64,000 bases of DNA from Variovorax sp. PAMC 28711 (GTDB taxonomy: Bacteria > Pseudomonadota > Gammaproteobacteria > Burkholderiales > Burkholderiaceae_C): the NCBI RefSeq assembly GCF_001577265.1, contig NZ_CP014517.1, positions 611,001 to 675,000 on the forward strand, read 5' to 3'. Position 1 is the stretch's first letter. Every line of letters begins with the position of its first letter. The notes under the pieces were generated by a model. It had not been told where the DNA came from and made no database searches. It saw nothing but the letters and a program-made list of their open reading frames with translations. Shown piece after piece: positions 19,938-29,656 of this stretch. Made by a program: the position numbers and the translations under genes.

Positions 19938-20237
19938 CTAGAAAGTGTCCGGCAACGGCCTGCCGGGCTGCGGCGCCGTCAACTCGGGCGGCATCGGCTT
20001 GCCGTCATCGAGGATCTTCTTCTGCGCCGAAAAAATGTCCTTGGCCTCGAGCCGATCAAGCGGGCTGCCCACCTGTGCCGGGACCGTGGGCCGATCGACC
20101 TGTGCGATGTTGCAAGGCCGGTCGGTCAGGATGGTTCGGCCCTTGGCGTCCCTGCAGGAATTGACTTCCTGCGCGGACGCCAGAGGCACAAGGGCGCAGA
20201 CCATGGCGCCGAGCGAAAGTAGTCTTAAAGCATTCAT
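19938..20237 (-). CDS. Secreted DUF4124-like protein
   Basis: A 99-aa protein with a signal peptide (MNALRLLSLGAMVCALVPLASAQ). A short cysteine-bounded domain VNSCRDAKGRTILTDRPC follows, which resembles the DUF4124 pattern of C-x-D-x-xG-x-x-x-x-x-D-x-PC. The rest is Pro/Lys-rich. It is probably periplasmic; no function is known. The 96 bases between it and the TonB-receptor stop hold nothing recognisable. Confidence 0.72.
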   Translation of the reverse strand: MNALRLLSLGAMVCALVPLASAQEVNSCRDAKGRTILTDRPCNIAQVDRPTVPAQVGSPLDRLEAKDIFSAQKKILDDGKPMPPELTAPQPGRPLPDTF

Positions 20238-20333
20238 TCCTGAATCCTAAGATGGTTCTCGCCCGCCGTCCATCGGACGCCTGCTCGTCGCCCGCGCGAA
20301 TCATCAACCTTCGCGCTCGCCCGGCCGCAAGCT

Positions 20334-22415
20334 TCAGAAGGTCGCGCGAAGTCCGACCTTGAGGGTGCGGCCCGGCAACGGCGCGTTGGGGAACACGGTC
20401 GTCGTCAGGATCGATGTCGCGCTGTACGCCAGCTTGTTGCCGATGTTGTCCAGGCGCGCATACCACGTGAGGTTGGCGCGATCGACTTTCATGCGGTAAG
20501 TCAGCGCGGCGTTCCACAGCGTGTAGGCCTCGGTTTCGCGTGCGCCCACGGTCGGCACCCGGCGCTGGGCAGCGTTGTAGTCGAACCCGACACGCGCGCC
20601 CCACGGACCGTTGGCGTAGGCCAGCGTCGCACCCAGGCGCCACGGCGCGATGCGTGGCAAGGGCTCGCCGGTGTCGCTGTTGGTCGCGCGCACCGCGTCG
20701 CCGCGCCACTCGAGGTCGAGCGTCGAGGCATCGTCCGCACGCGCAAAACCGTCTTTGCCGAGCAGCCGCAGATTGCCGCTGGCTTCGACGCCGGCGAAGC
20801 GGGCCCGCACGCCGCTGTAGCGGTACTCGGCCAGCGTGTCGGTGACCTCCGGATCGGTCACGACGTTGCCTTCTTCATCGAGGTTGCGGCCCGAAGCGGC
20901 AAGCCCGATGTAGTTGCGAAAACGCGTGGCGTACAGGTTGACCTTCGCCGTGTTCGCACCCGATTTCCACTGCGCCCCGAAGTCGATGCCGGTCGACTTT
21001 TCCTTTTGCAGCGACGCGTCGCCGACTTCCCACGCCGCGGTCGCGACGTGCGGGCCGTTGGCGAAGAGTTCGTAGTCCTTCGGTGCGCGCTCGGTGTAGG
21101 CGAGGTTCGAGGTCAGCTGCCATTGCGGCGTCAGGTTCACCAGTGCGCCGAAGGCTGCGCTGTGCGGATTGAAGCTGCGCTCGCCCTCCGTGAAGCGCGT
21201 GACCGACAGGTCTTCCGGGTAGCCGAGCGATGTCACTTTCACCTGCTCGGTGCGTGCGCCGAAGCTCAGGCGGCCCCACGAGGTGCCGTATTCCTCGTGC
21301 AGGAAGAAGGCGTTCGCCCGCGTGCGGCTGTTCGGTGCGAACGCCTCTTCGCCATCGGCCGAGAAACGATTGCTCTCGCTGCTGAAGCCGACCAGGCCTT
21401 CGAGATTGCCGATCTTCCGGTGCTTGGCTTCGAGGCGAAAGTCGTCGCTCTTGTTGGCGAAGGTGGTGCCCGCCTGGCTGCCTTCGAATTCGGTGTGACG
21501 GTAGTCGGTGCGGCTCAGCTTGGCATGCACGCTGGTGAAAAAGCCGCCCGGGCGCCACTCGCCTTCGAGCGCGTAGCGGTCCGACTTCATGCCGATCGTC
21601 ACGTCGTCTTCGGCGACGGTGCCGTAGGTGCTGCGATAGGTGCTGGCCGAGGCGCCGATCCAGCCCTGATCGAAGAACAGTGTGCCGCCGATGGCGCCGC
21701 CGTGCGCTTCATTGGCCGAGTTGCAGATGCGGCGCGCTACCCACGGCGATCCCGGCTTGCTGCACTGCAGTTCGATCGGCACCTTCACGTCGTCGGAGTC
21801 GCGGCTGAACGCGTCGACGTGCAGCGCATAGCGGTCGTTGCCGCCCTCCAGCACCACGCCGCCGTTCTTCTCGCGATTGCCCATCGAATAGCCGAGATCC
21901 GCACGCCCGCCGAAGCTGCCGGCCGCGTCGAACGGCTCGGTCGGGATGCGGTTGTCGATCACGTTGACCACGCCGCCGACGGCGCTGCCACCGTACTGCA
22001 GCGCCGACGGGCCACGCAGCACTTCGATGCGGTCGGTCACCAGTGCATCGATCGGCACCGCGTGGTCGTAGCTCAGCGCCGAGGCGTCGGGTGCACCGCC
22101 GCCGTTTTGCAGGATGCGGATGCGGTCGCCGTCCTGTCCGCGAATGATCGGCCGGCTGGCATTCGGGCCGAAATAGCTGCTGCTCACGCCCGGCAGGCTG
22201 TCGAGCGTCTCGCCCAGCGTGGATTGCGAGCGCAGGAGCAAGGCGTCGCCCTGCAGAACGGCGGTGGGCGCGATCGAATCGGTGGCGCCGAGCGGGTTGC
22301 CGGTGACGGTGATCTCCTGCAACGTGGCGGTTTGTGCCGACGCGACGGAAACGAAAGAGGCAAGAAACGTGAATGCGGCGACGCCGATGGCGCCCCGACG
22401 GAAAGGGGAAGTCAT
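20334..22415 (-). CDS. TonB-dependent receptor, ZnuD-like
   Basis: A 693-aa outer-membrane receptor. The signal peptide ends at SVASA. The TonB box region EITVTG and the plug (SLGETLDSLPGVSSSYFGPNASRPIIRGQDGDRIRIL) are followed by a 22-strand barrel ending in a terminal phenylalanine (KVGLRATF). An extracellular loop with a cysteine pair (QCSKPGSPWVARRIC) and the plug sequence resemble the zinc receptor ZnuD. The neighbouring small His-containing membrane protein fits metal uptake. ATG 22415 is chosen because it gives a normal signal peptide. Zinc specificity is inferred. Confidence 0.85.
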   Translation of the reverse strand: MTSPFRRGAIGVAAFTFLASFVSVASAQTATLQEITVTGNPLGATDSIAPTAVLQGDALLLRSQSTLGETLDSLPGVSSSYFGPNASRPIIRGQDGDRIRILQNGGGAPDASALSYDHAVPIDALVTDRIEVLRGPSALQYGGSAVGGVVNVIDNRIPTEPFDAAGSFGGRADLGYSMGNREKNGGVVLEGGNDRYALHVDAFSRDSDDVKVPIELQCSKPGSPWVARRICNSANEAHGGAIGGTLFFDQGWIGASASTYRSTYGTVAEDDVTIGMKSDRYALEGEWRPGGFFTSVHAKLSRTDYRHTEFEGSQAGTTFANKSDDFRLEAKHRKIGNLEGLVGFSSESNRFSADGEEAFAPNSRTRANAFFLHEEYGTSWGRLSFGARTEQVKVTSLGYPEDLSVTRFTEGERSFNPHSAAFGALVNLTPQWQLTSNLAYTERAPKDYELFANGPHVATAAWEVGDASLQKEKSTGIDFGAQWKSGANTAKVNLYATRFRNYIGLAASGRNLDEEGNVVTDPEVTDTLAEYRYSGVRARFAGVEASGNLRLLGKDGFARADDASTLDLEWRGDAVRATNSDTGEPLPRIAPWRLGATLAYANGPWGARVGFDYNAAQRRVPTVGARETEAYTLWNAALTYRMKVDRANLTWYARLDNIGNKLAYSATSILTTTVFPNAPLPGRTLKVGLRATF

Positions 22416-22505
22416 GAAGGAAAACTCGTTGAATCGATGCCGCAACGGCATCGGGCCGGCCGCACGCCCGCAAGGGCATCGCAACCGGAACCGGAAAACG
22501 GAAAT

Positions 22506-22877
22506 TCAACGAGGAGAAGGCGGGCCGCGTGCCTGGAACAGCGCGACCCAGCGGGCGAGTGCTTCGCCCTGGAAAAAGTCGAAGCTGGCCGCCGGCAGGA
22601 CCAGCGGCAACACGATCAACGGGACGGCGATGGCCGCCGGCCCGTGCGACAGCTGGTCGTAGATGCGGCACTGCGCATCGCCATCGTGGTGGTCGGTGAA
22701 GAGTGCGGCCACCGAGCCGAACAGGCTCCTGTGCGTGTCTTGTGCGGTGGCCGTGGCATGCGTGTGTGCCAGCCCCGGCGCGTGCACGACGCCATGCACA
22801 AGCCCCAGGGTCGACGCGAACCACAACGCCAGCGTGAGCACGCAGGCGGTGAGGAAGGCGAACCGGGGCAGCCGCAT
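22506..22877 (-). CDS. Small His-containing membrane protein next to the metal receptor
   Basis: A 123-aa protein with an N-terminal hydrophobic segment, then a periplasmic stretch with several histidines and one cysteine (VVHAPGLAHTHATATAQDTHRS, TDHHDGDAQCRIYDQLSHG), then a second hydrophobic helix. It resembles small DUF2946-like proteins found beside zinc or copper TonB receptors. It starts 4 bases after the msrA stop and precedes the receptor, so the three may form one transcript. A role in handling the imported metal is inferred. Confidence 0.7.
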   Translation of the reverse strand: MRLPRFAFLTACVLTLALWFASTLGLVHGVVHAPGLAHTHATATAQDTHRSLFGSVAALFTDHHDGDAQCRIYDQLSHGPAAIAVPLIVLPLVLPAASFDFFQGEALARWVALFQARGPPSPR

Positions 22878-22881
22878 GTGG

Positions 22882-23427
22882 CTACTTCACGCGCGACGCG
22901 AAGGTCTTCTGGAACTTCTCGACCTTCGGGCCGACGACGAACGCGCAGTAGCCCTGGTTCGGGTTGTTCAGGAAGTAATCCTGGTGATAGGCCTCGGCCG
23001 TCGAGTAGTTCGCGAGCGGCACCACCTCGGTGACGATCGGCGACTTGTACGTCTTGCTCTCGGTGATCTCGCGAATCACGCCCTGCGCCACTTCTTTTTG
23101 CGCGTCGCTGGTCGTGTAGATGCCGCTGCGGTATTGGGTGCCGGCATCGTTGCCTTGGCGGTTTAGCGTCGTCGGGTCGTGCACGACGAAGAAGATCTCG
23201 AGGATCTCGCGCAAGCTGATGACGGCCGGGTCGAACGCGACCTTGACCACCTCGACGTGCCCAGTGCGGCCCGTGCACACCTGCTCGTAGGTCGGATTGA
23301 TCACGGCGCCGTTGCAATAGCCCGACTCGACATCGACGACGCCCTGCACGCGGTCGAAAACCGCTTCGGTGCACCAAAAGCAGCCGCCACCCAGGGTGAT
23401 GGATTCGGTGTTCGACGTTGTGGACAT
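22882..23427 (-). CDS. msrA: Peptide-methionine (S)-S-oxide reductase
   Basis: A 181-aa repair enzyme reducing methionine-S-sulfoxide in proteins. The catalytic motif GGGCFWC has active cysteine C16. HVEVVKVAFDP, FFVVHDPTTLNRQGNDAGTQYRS and AYHQDYF are the conserved blocks. ATG 23427 has GGAGT upstream; the longer open frame to 23502 is not conserved. It is divergent from the TetR gene. Confidence 0.95.
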   Translation of the reverse strand: MSTTSNTESITLGGGCFWCTEAVFDRVQGVVDVESGYCNGAVINPTYEQVCTGRTGHVEVVKVAFDPAVISLREILEIFFVVHDPTTLNRQGNDAGTQYRSGIYTTSDAQKEVAQGVIREITESKTYKSPIVTEVVPLANYSTAEAYHQDYFLNNPNQGYCAFVVGPKVEKFQKTFASRVK

Positions 23428-23506
23428 GTTCAAGGACTCCTGCTGGATTGAAAGAGGCGGGGGCCGGTATTGTCGCGGCTTGACGGGCTTCCTGCCCGTC
23501 ACTACA

Positions 23507-23524
23507 TTACTAACCCGTCAGTCA
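23507..23524. promoter_or_regulatory. Candidate TetR operator
   Basis: TTACTAACCCGTCAGTCA contains ACTAAC-CC-GTCAGT, an inverted repeat with one mismatch per arm, 18 bases upstream of the TetR ATG. This layout is common for TetR repressors of RND pump operons. Confidence 0.45.
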
Positions 23525-23541
23525 TTAACCCGCCCCGCCGA

Positions 23542-24219
23542 ATGTCCGCGCCCCGCTCCCTCGCCGACAAGCTCTGCCCGATCCGCGCCAAGCGCGAGCG
23601 TCGGAAAGAAGCGCGCCCGGGCGAGTTGCTCGAAGCAGCGCTGGACCTGTTCGTCGAAAAAGGGTTTGCGGCTACGCGATCCGAAGAGGTGGCGGCGCGC
23701 GCGGGTGTTTCCAAGGGCACGCTCTTTCTTTATTTCCCGAGCAAGGAAGAGCTGTTCAAGGCGGTGATCGTCGAGAACCTGTCGGGCCGCTTCACCGAGT
23801 GGAACCAGGAATTCGAGGCTTTCGAAGGCACCAGCGCCGACATGTTGCGCTACTGCATGCGCATCTGGTGGGAGCGCGTGGGCTCGACCAAAGCCTCGGG
23901 CCTCACCAAGCTCATGATGAGCGAGGGCGGCAACTTTCCCGCGCTGGCCGAGTTCTACCGGCAGGAGGTGGTGCGACCCGGCCACGAACTGCTGCGCCGG
24001 ATCCTGCGCCGCGGCATCGACAGCGGCGAGTTCGCGCCGGTCGATGTCGACCACGCGATCTATTCGGTCCTCGCGCCGATGATGTTCCTGATGCTCTGGA
24101 AGCATGCAAGCAACATCTGCGTGGACGACCAGACGCAGATCGATCCTGAAAAATACCTCGCCATCCAGGCCGAGACGGTGCTGTTCGGCCTCTCGGCGCA
24201 GCGGAATGCCAAGCCATGA
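23542..24219 (+). CDS. TetR family transcriptional regulator
   Basis: A 225-aa repressor. The N-terminal helix-turn-helix is LLEAALDLFVEKGFAATRSEEVAARAGVSKGTLFLYFPSKEELFKAVI, with a divergent ligand-binding C-terminal domain of the AcrR type. ATG 23542 is used because the preceding residues of the open frame cover the operator region. The stop overlaps the RND adaptor start in ATGA, so the regulator and pump form one operon, presumably self-repressed through the repeat at 23507-23524. Confidence 0.92.
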   Translation: MSAPRSLADKLCPIRAKRERRKEARPGELLEAALDLFVEKGFAATRSEEVAARAGVSKGTLFLYFPSKEELFKAVIVENLSGRFTEWNQEFEAFEGTSADMLRYCMRIWWERVGSTKASGLTKLMMSEGGNFPALAEFYRQEVVRPGHELLRRILRRGIDSGEFAPVDVDHAIYSVLAPMMFLMLWKHASNICVDDQTQIDPEKYLAIQAETVLFGLSAQRNAKP

Positions 24220-25358
24220 AGCGCGCCGTTAAATGGGGCATCGCGGTGCTCGCGATCGCGCTGGTGGCCGGCGGCGCCTTCCGCACGATCGGCGCCCGCA
24301 AGGCCACGCAGGCGAGCGCTGCGGCCTCGGCCACGCCGGCGGAAACGGTGGTGCAACTGGCCGCGGCCGATGTCGTCACGGTGCGGCCGCGTTCGCTGGC
24401 CCAAACGCTCGGCGTTTCCGGCTCGCTCAAGGCGGTCGACTCGGCCGCCGTGAAGGCGCGGGTCGCCGGCGAACTCACCGGCCTCACCGTGCGCGAGGGC
24501 GACACGGTGACGGCCGGCCAGGTCATCGGCCGCATCGAGCCGGCCGAATACGAATCGCGCGTGCGGCAGGCGCAGGAGCAAGCCGACGCTGCCGCTGCGC
24601 AGGCCGACGTGGCCCAACGTTCGTACGACAACAACAAGGCACTGGTCGACCAGGGGTTCATCTCGAAGACGGCGCTCGACACGTCGCAGTCCAACCTGAA
24701 TTCCGCACGCTCCACGCACCGTGCCGCGCTCGCTGCGGTCGAGGTCACTCGCAAGTCGCTCAACGACACCGTGCTCAAGAGCCCCATCGCGGGCCAGGTC
24801 GCGCAGCGGCTGGTGCAGTCGGGTGAGCGCGTCGCGATCGACACGCGCGTGATCGAAGTGGTCGACTTGAGCAAGATCGAGGTCGAGGCCACGCTCGCGG
24901 CGGCCGATTCGGTCGCGGTGCGGGTCGGCCAGCGCGCGAGCCTGCAGATCGAAGGCAGCGGCGTGGATGCGAGCGGCGCCGACCGCCAGGTCAACGCGAC
25001 GGTGGTGCGCGTGAACCCGACCGCGCAGGCCGGCAGCCGCAGCGTGTTGGTGTATCTGCGGCTGGACCGCAACGCGGGCTTCCGCCAGGGCCTGTTCGCG
25101 CAGGGCAGCATCGAGGTCGGCCGCAGCACGGCACTCGCGCTGCCGCTGTCGGCAGTGCGCATCGACAAGCCCGCGCCGTATGTGCAGACAGTGGTTGATG
25201 GCCGCATCGCACACCGCGGCGTGCAGACCGGCCCGCGCGGCCAGGTCGATGGTCAGACGATGGTGGTGGTGAGCGGCATCGCCGACGGCGCGATGGTCGT
25301 GGCCGGCACGGTCGGGCCCTTGCGCGACGGCACCGCCGTGCGGCTGCCCGCCCCCTGA
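24216..25358 (+). CDS. Efflux RND transporter periplasmic adaptor subunit
   Basis: A 380-aa membrane-fusion protein. It has an N-terminal membrane anchor (WGIAVLAIALVAGGAF) and a biotinyl-lipoyl half-motif (AVKARVAGELTGLTVREGDTVTAGQVIGRIEP). An alpha-helical hairpin rich in Gln/Ala, the second lipoyl half (DTVLKSPIAGQVAQRLVQSGERV) and a beta-barrel follow. It links the inner-membrane pump to a TolC-type channel. Overlaps the TetR gene by 4 bases; the permease starts 15 bases downstream. Confidence 0.92.
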   Translation: MKRAVKWGIAVLAIALVAGGAFRTIGARKATQASAAASATPAETVVQLAAADVVTVRPRSLAQTLGVSGSLKAVDSAAVKARVAGELTGLTVREGDTVTAGQVIGRIEPAEYESRVRQAQEQADAAAAQADVAQRSYDNNKALVDQGFISKTALDTSQSNLNSARSTHRAALAAVEVTRKSLNDTVLKSPIAGQVAQRLVQSGERVAIDTRVIEVVDLSKIEVEATLAAADSVAVRVGQRASLQIEGSGVDASGADRQVNATVVRVNPTAQAGSRSVLVYLRLDRNAGFRQGLFAQGSIEVGRSTALALPLSAVRIDKPAPYVQTVVDGRIAHRGVQTGPRGQVDGQTMVVVSGIADGAMVVAGTVGPLRDGTAVRLPAP

Positions 25359-25373
25359 TCTTCCCGCCCCCTC

Positions 25374-28300
25374 ATGTGGTTCACCCGCGTCAGCCTGAAG
25401 AACCCCGTTTTCGCGACGATGCTGATGCTCGCGCTGGTGGTGCTCGGCCTCTTTTCGTACCAGCGGCTGCAGGTCGACCAGTTCCCCAACATCGACTTCC
25501 CGGTGGTGGTCATCATCACCGAGTACCCCGGCGCGTCGCCCGAAATCGTCGAGAGCGAAGTCACCAAGAAGGTAGAAGAAGGCGTCAACTCGATCGCCGG
25601 CATCAACGCCCTGACCTCGCGCAGCTACGAGGGCCAGTCGGTCGTCATCGTCGAGTTCCAGCTGTACGTGGACGGACGCAAGGCGGCCGACGACGTGCGC
25701 GAAAAAGTCGCTGCGGTGCGGCCGCTGTTTCGCGACGAGGTGAAAGACCCGCGCGTGCTGCGTTTCGATCCGGCCTCGCGGGCCGTCTGGTCGGTCGCGG
25801 TGCTGCCCGATGGCGGCGCCGCCAAGCAACCGAGCGCGGTCGAGCTCACCAACTGGGCCGACCAGGTGCTGAAGAAGCGCCTGGAGAACGTGCGCGGCGT
25901 CGGCTCCGTCACGCTCGTGGGCGGCACCAAACGCGAGATCAACCTCTACCTCAATCCGCAGGCCATGGAAGGCTTCGGCGTCAGCACCGAGCAGGTCGTG
26001 AACGCGGTGCGCAACGAGAACCAGGCGCTGCCGGTCGGCTCGGTGCGCTCGCTGGAGCAAGACCGGGTGGTGCAGATCGATGCGCGGATGGAACGGCCCG
26101 AAGACTTCGGCCGGATCATCGTCATGCGCAAGGGCGGCGCACCGATCCGCGTTGAACAGGTGGCGCGCGTGTCAGACGGCGCGCAGGAGCTCGACAGCCT
26201 CGCGCTCTACAACGGCCAGCGCACGCTGCTGCTCTCGGTGCAGAAGGCGCAGGACGAGAACACCATCGCAGTGGTCGACGGGCTGGTGAAGGCCATCGCC
26301 GAAATCCGCTCGCAATTGCCGCCGGGCGTGAAGCTCGAACCCATCGGCGACGCCTCGCGACCGATCCGCGTCGCGGTACAGAACGTGCGCCAGACGCTGA
26401 TCGAAGGCGCGCTGCTCACGGTACTCATCGTCTTCCTGTTCCTCAATTCGTGGCGCTCCACCGTCATCACCGGCCTCACGCTGCCGATCGCGCTCATCGG
26501 CACCTTCTGGTTCATGGCGATGTTCGGTTTCACCATCAACATGGTCACGCTGATGGCGCTGTCGCTGTGCGTGGGCTTGCTGATCGACGACGCGATCGTG
26601 GTGCGCGAGAACATCGTGCGGCATGTGCAGATGGGCAAGACGCCCTACCGCGCCGCGCTCGAGGGCACGCAGGAGATCGGGTTGGCGGTGCTGGCCACCA
26701 CGCTGTCGATCGTCGCGGTGTTCCTGCCGATCGGCTTCATGGGGGGGATCATCGGCAAGTTCTTCCACGAGTTCGGCATCACCATCGTGGCGGCGGTGCT
26801 GATCTCGATGTTCGTGAGCTTCACGCTCGACCCGATGCTCTCCAGCCTCTGGCACGACCCGGCTATTGACAACCACGGCAAGCGCGGCCGGCCGGTCACC
26901 TTCTACGACCGCACGATCGGCCGCGTCACCGGCGGATTCGACCGCGCGACCGAACGGCTGGCCGAAGGTTATCAACGCATCCTGCGCTGGTCGCTGGTGC
27001 ACAAGCTGACGACGCTGTTCATCGCAATCGGCATCTTCGTCGGCAGCGTCTTCATGGTGCCGCTGCTCGGCACCGAGTTCGTGCCCAAGGCCGATTTTTC
27101 GGAGACGGCGATCAACTTTTACACGCCGGTCGGCTCGTCGATCGAAGTCACCGAAGCGCGGGCGCGGCAGGTCGAAGGCATCCTGCGCGAGATGCCCGAG
27201 GTGCGCTACACGCTTTCAACCATCAACACCGGCGACGCGCAGGGAAAGATGTACGCCAGCATCTACGTGCGGTTGGTCGACCGCAGTGCGCGCGAGCGCA
27301 GCGTCGACCAGATGTCGGCGGTGCTGCGCCAGCGGTTGCGGTCCGTGCCCGGCATCACCGTCACGCACGTCGGCCTGCGCGATTCGGTCGGCGGCAACAA
27401 GCCGGTCGAGTTCTCGCTGCAGGGGCCCGACCTGAAGGAGCTCGAACGCCTGAGCCAGCGCGTGATGGAGCGCCTCCGCCAGATCCCCGGCCTGGTCGAC
27501 CTCGACTCCAGCCTCAAGCCCAACAAGCCGACGGTGAGCGTGGTGGTGCGCCGCGACGCCGCCTCCGACCTCGGCCTCGGCGTGGCACCGATCGCCACCG
27601 CGCTGCGCACGCTGGTGGCCGGCACCACGGTCGGCAACTGGCGCGCACCCGATGACCAGACCTACGACGTGAATGTGCGGCTCGCGCCCGAGGTGCGCAA
27701 CTCGCCGGCCGACCTGGCGCGCCTGCCGTTCGTGACCACCGCCGCCGGCAGCAACGCGGACGGCTCGAGCCGCATCGTGCGACTCAACCAGGTGGCCGAC
27801 GTGCGCGAATCGACCGGGCCGAACCAGATCAACCGCCGCGCGCTGGCGCGCGAAGTGGGCATCAACGCGAACACCGACGGCCGCTCGGCTGGCGAGGTGT
27901 CGAACGACGTGCGCACCGCGCTGGCCGAGATCGCTTTTCCACCCGGCTACAGCTACCAGTTCAGCGGCTCGACCAAGAACATGCAGGAGTCGTTCGCGTA
28001 CGCGGTGTCGGCGCTGGCGCTCGCGATCATCTTCATCTACATGATCCTGGCGAGCCAGTTCAAAAGCTTCCTGCAGCCGCTGGCGCTCATGACGGCACTG
28101 CCGCTCACGCTGATCGGCGTGGTGCTGGCGCTGCTCACCTTCCATTCGACGCTCTCGATGTTCTCGGTCATCGGCATCGTGATGCTGATGGGCCTCGTCA
28201 CCAAGAACGCGATCTTGCTGGTCGACTTCGCGATTCGCTCACGCGAACCGCACCTTGCCGACGACGGCACGGAAGTACCGGGCCTGGATCGCGCCGACGC

Positions 28301-28589
28301 CTTGCTGCTCGCCGCGCGCGTGCGGCTGCGGCCCATCCTGATGACCACGCTCGCCATGATCTTCGGCATGGTGCCGCTCGCCTTCGCCCTCAGCGAAGGC
28401 TCCGAGCAGCGCGCGCCGATGGGCCAGGCCGTCATCGGCGGCGTCATCACCTCGTCGCTGCTCACGCTGGTCGTGGTGCCGGTCGTCTACTGCTACATGG
28501 ACGATCTCGCGACCTGGGCGCGCCGCCGCTGGAACGGCTCGCCCACACCCTTGCCAACGACCCCACCTAAAATTGAGGGTTTGTCCTGA
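25374..28589 (+). CDS. Efflux RND transporter permease subunit (HAE1-like)
   Basis: A 1071-aa AcrB/MexB-type proton antiporter with twelve transmembrane segments and two large periplasmic loops. [22 protein letters not shown] opens TM1. [21 protein letters not shown] holds the TM4 double aspartate needed for proton relay, which marks drug-type rather than heavy-metal CusA-type pumps. The second half repeats with [16 protein letters not shown]. Substrates are not readable from sequence. Confidence 0.94.
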   Translation: MWFTRVSLKNPVFATMLMLALVVLGLFSYQRLQVDQFPNIDFPVVVIITEYPGASPEIVESEVTKKVEEGVNSIAGINALTSRSYEGQSVVIVEFQLYVDGRKAADDVREKVAAVRPLFRDEVKDPRVLRFDPASRAVWSVAVLPDGGAAKQPSAVELTNWADQVLKKRLENVRGVGSVTLVGGTKREINLYLNPQAMEGFGVSTEQVVNAVRNENQALPVGSVRSLEQDRVVQIDARMERPEDFGRIIVMRKGGAPIRVEQVARVSDGAQELDSLALYNGQRTLLLSVQKAQDENTIAVVDGLVKAIAEIRSQLPPGVKLEPIGDASRPIRVAVQNVRQTLIEGALLTVLIVFLFLNSWRSTVITGLTLPIALIGTFWFMAMFGFTINMVTLMALSLCVGLLIDDAIVVRENIVRHVQMGKTPYRAALEGTQEIGLAVLATTLSIVAVFLPIGFMGGIIGKFFHEFGITIVAAVLISMFVSFTLDPMLSSLWHDPAIDNHGKRGRPVTFYDRTIGRVTGGFDRATERLAEGYQRILRWSLVHKLTTLFIAIGIFVGSVFMVPLLGTEFVPKADFSETAINFYTPVGSSIEVTEARARQVEGILREMPEVRYTLSTINTGDAQGKMYASIYVRLVDRSARERSVDQMSAVLRQRLRSVPGITVTHVGLRDSVGGNKPVEFSLQGPDLKELERLSQRVMERLRQIPGLVDLDSSLKPNKPTVSVVVRRDAASDLGLGVAPIATALRTLVAGTTVGNWRAPDDQTYDVNVRLAPEVRNSPADLARLPFVTTAAGSNADGSSRIVRLNQVADVRESTGPNQINRRALAREVGINANTDGRSAGEVSNDVRTALAEIAFPPGYSYQFSGSTKNMQESFAYAVSALALAIIFIYMILASQFKSFLQPLALMTALPLTLIGVVLALLTFHSTLSMFSVIGIVMLMGLVTKNAILLVDFAIRSREPHLADDGTEVPGLDRADALLLAARVRLRPILMTTLAMIFGMVPLAFALSEGSEQRAPMGQAVIGGVITSSLLTLVVVPVVYCYMDDLATWARRRWNGSPTPLPTTPPKIEGLS

Positions 28590-28656
28590 GACCCCTCGGA
28601 GAAAGTCCCATGAACCCCACCAATCCCCCGCCACGCTCGCGCTCCTGCGCTTCAAC

Positions 28657-29295
28657 ATGATCGAGCAGCAGATCCGTCCCTGGGATGTGCACGACGCCGA
28701 GATCCTCGCGTTGCTCGACCAGATCCGCCGCGAGGACTACGTGCCGCAGGCACACCGCGCGCTGGCCTTCTTCGACATGGAGCTGCCGCTCGGCGACGGC
28801 AGCGTGCCGGGCGAAACCATGCTGGCGCCGAAGGTCGAAGCGCGCATGCTGCACGACCTGCATGTGCAGAAGCACGAGAAGGTGCTGGAGATCGGCACCG
28901 GCTCCGGCTTCATGGCCGCGCTGCTCGGCAACCGCGCCGCCAGCGTGCTGACGCTGGAGATCAATCCCGCGCTGGCGGCCCGCGCCGCCGAGACGCTGCG
29001 CCAGAACGGCATGTCCAATGTCGAGGTGCGCCACGCCGACGGCGCGAAGCCGCTGGCGAGCGGCCCCAGCTTCGACGTGATCGTGCTGAGCGGCTCGGTC
29101 GCGAAGGTGCCGCAGAACCTGCTCGGCTCGCTCAACGTCGGTGGCCGTCTGATTGCCATCGTGGGCGACGAGCCGATGATGCGCACCCACATCGTCACGC
29201 GCGTGAGCGAAGGCAAGTGGGAAACGGCGCAGCCCTGGGACACCGTGGCGCCGCGCCTGCTCAGCTTCCCCGAGCCGTCGAAGTTCGCCTTCTGA
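28657..29295 (+). CDS. pcm: Protein-L-isoaspartate O-methyltransferase family protein, start disturbed by an apparent one-base deletion
   Basis: A SAM-dependent methyltransferase of the PCMT family. KVLEIGTGSGFMAALLG is motif I; VLTLEINPALAARAAETL and SFDVIVLSGSV follow. The open frame begins safely at ATG 28657 (MIEQQIRPWDV, 212 aa). However, a well-placed GGAGA (28598-28602) precedes ATG 28610, which is one base out of frame and stops after 16 codons. Adding one base near 28613-28625 would give a 228-aa protein with the lead MNPT-SPATLALLRF. The original start was therefore probably 28610. Confidence 0.85.
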   Translation: MIEQQIRPWDVHDAEILALLDQIRREDYVPQAHRALAFFDMELPLGDGSVPGETMLAPKVEARMLHDLHVQKHEKVLEIGTGSGFMAALLGNRAASVLTLEINPALAARAAETLRQNGMSNVEVRHADGAKPLASGPSFDVIVLSGSVAKVPQNLLGSLNVGGRLIAIVGDEPMMRTHIVTRVSEGKWETAQPWDTVAPRLLSFPEPSKFAF

Positions 29296-29300
29296 ACGCG

Positions 29301-29639
29301 ATGATCGATCAGGTCCGCCCCGCCGATCTCGCCGCCTGGTTCGCACAGGAGGGTGACGCGCCTGCCGTGTTGCTCGACGTGCGCGAGCCGTGGGAGCTGC
29401 AGACCGCGAGTGTCACGCCGCAAGGCTTTGCGCTGGTGGCGATTCCGATGAACGAGATCCCGGCGCGTGTGGCCGAACTCGATCCCGGCCTGCGCATTGC
29501 CTGCCTGTGCCATCACGGCGCGCGCAGTCAACGCGTGGCCGCCTTTCTGAGCCAGAACGGCTTTGCCGACATCGCCAATGTGGCGGGCGGCATCGACGCC
29601 TGGTCGGCGCAACACGACGCGAGCGTGCCGCGCTACTGA
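29301..29639 (+). CDS. Rhodanese-like domain protein
   Basis: A 112-aa single-domain sulfurtransferase-like protein. LLDVREPWEL is the CH2A motif. The active-site loop CLCHHGARSQRV holds the probable persulfide cysteine C70. VAGGIDAWSAQ ends the fold. It lies 5 bases after pcm and 17 before the TolC-like gene in one direction. Its sulfur acceptor is unknown. Confidence 0.9.
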   Translation: MIDQVRPADLAAWFAQEGDAPAVLLDVREPWELQTASVTPQGFALVAIPMNEIPARVAELDPGLRIACLCHHGARSQRVAAFLSQNGFADIANVAGGIDAWSAQHDASVPRY

Positions 29640-29656
29640 TCTTCCAAGGACCTGCG

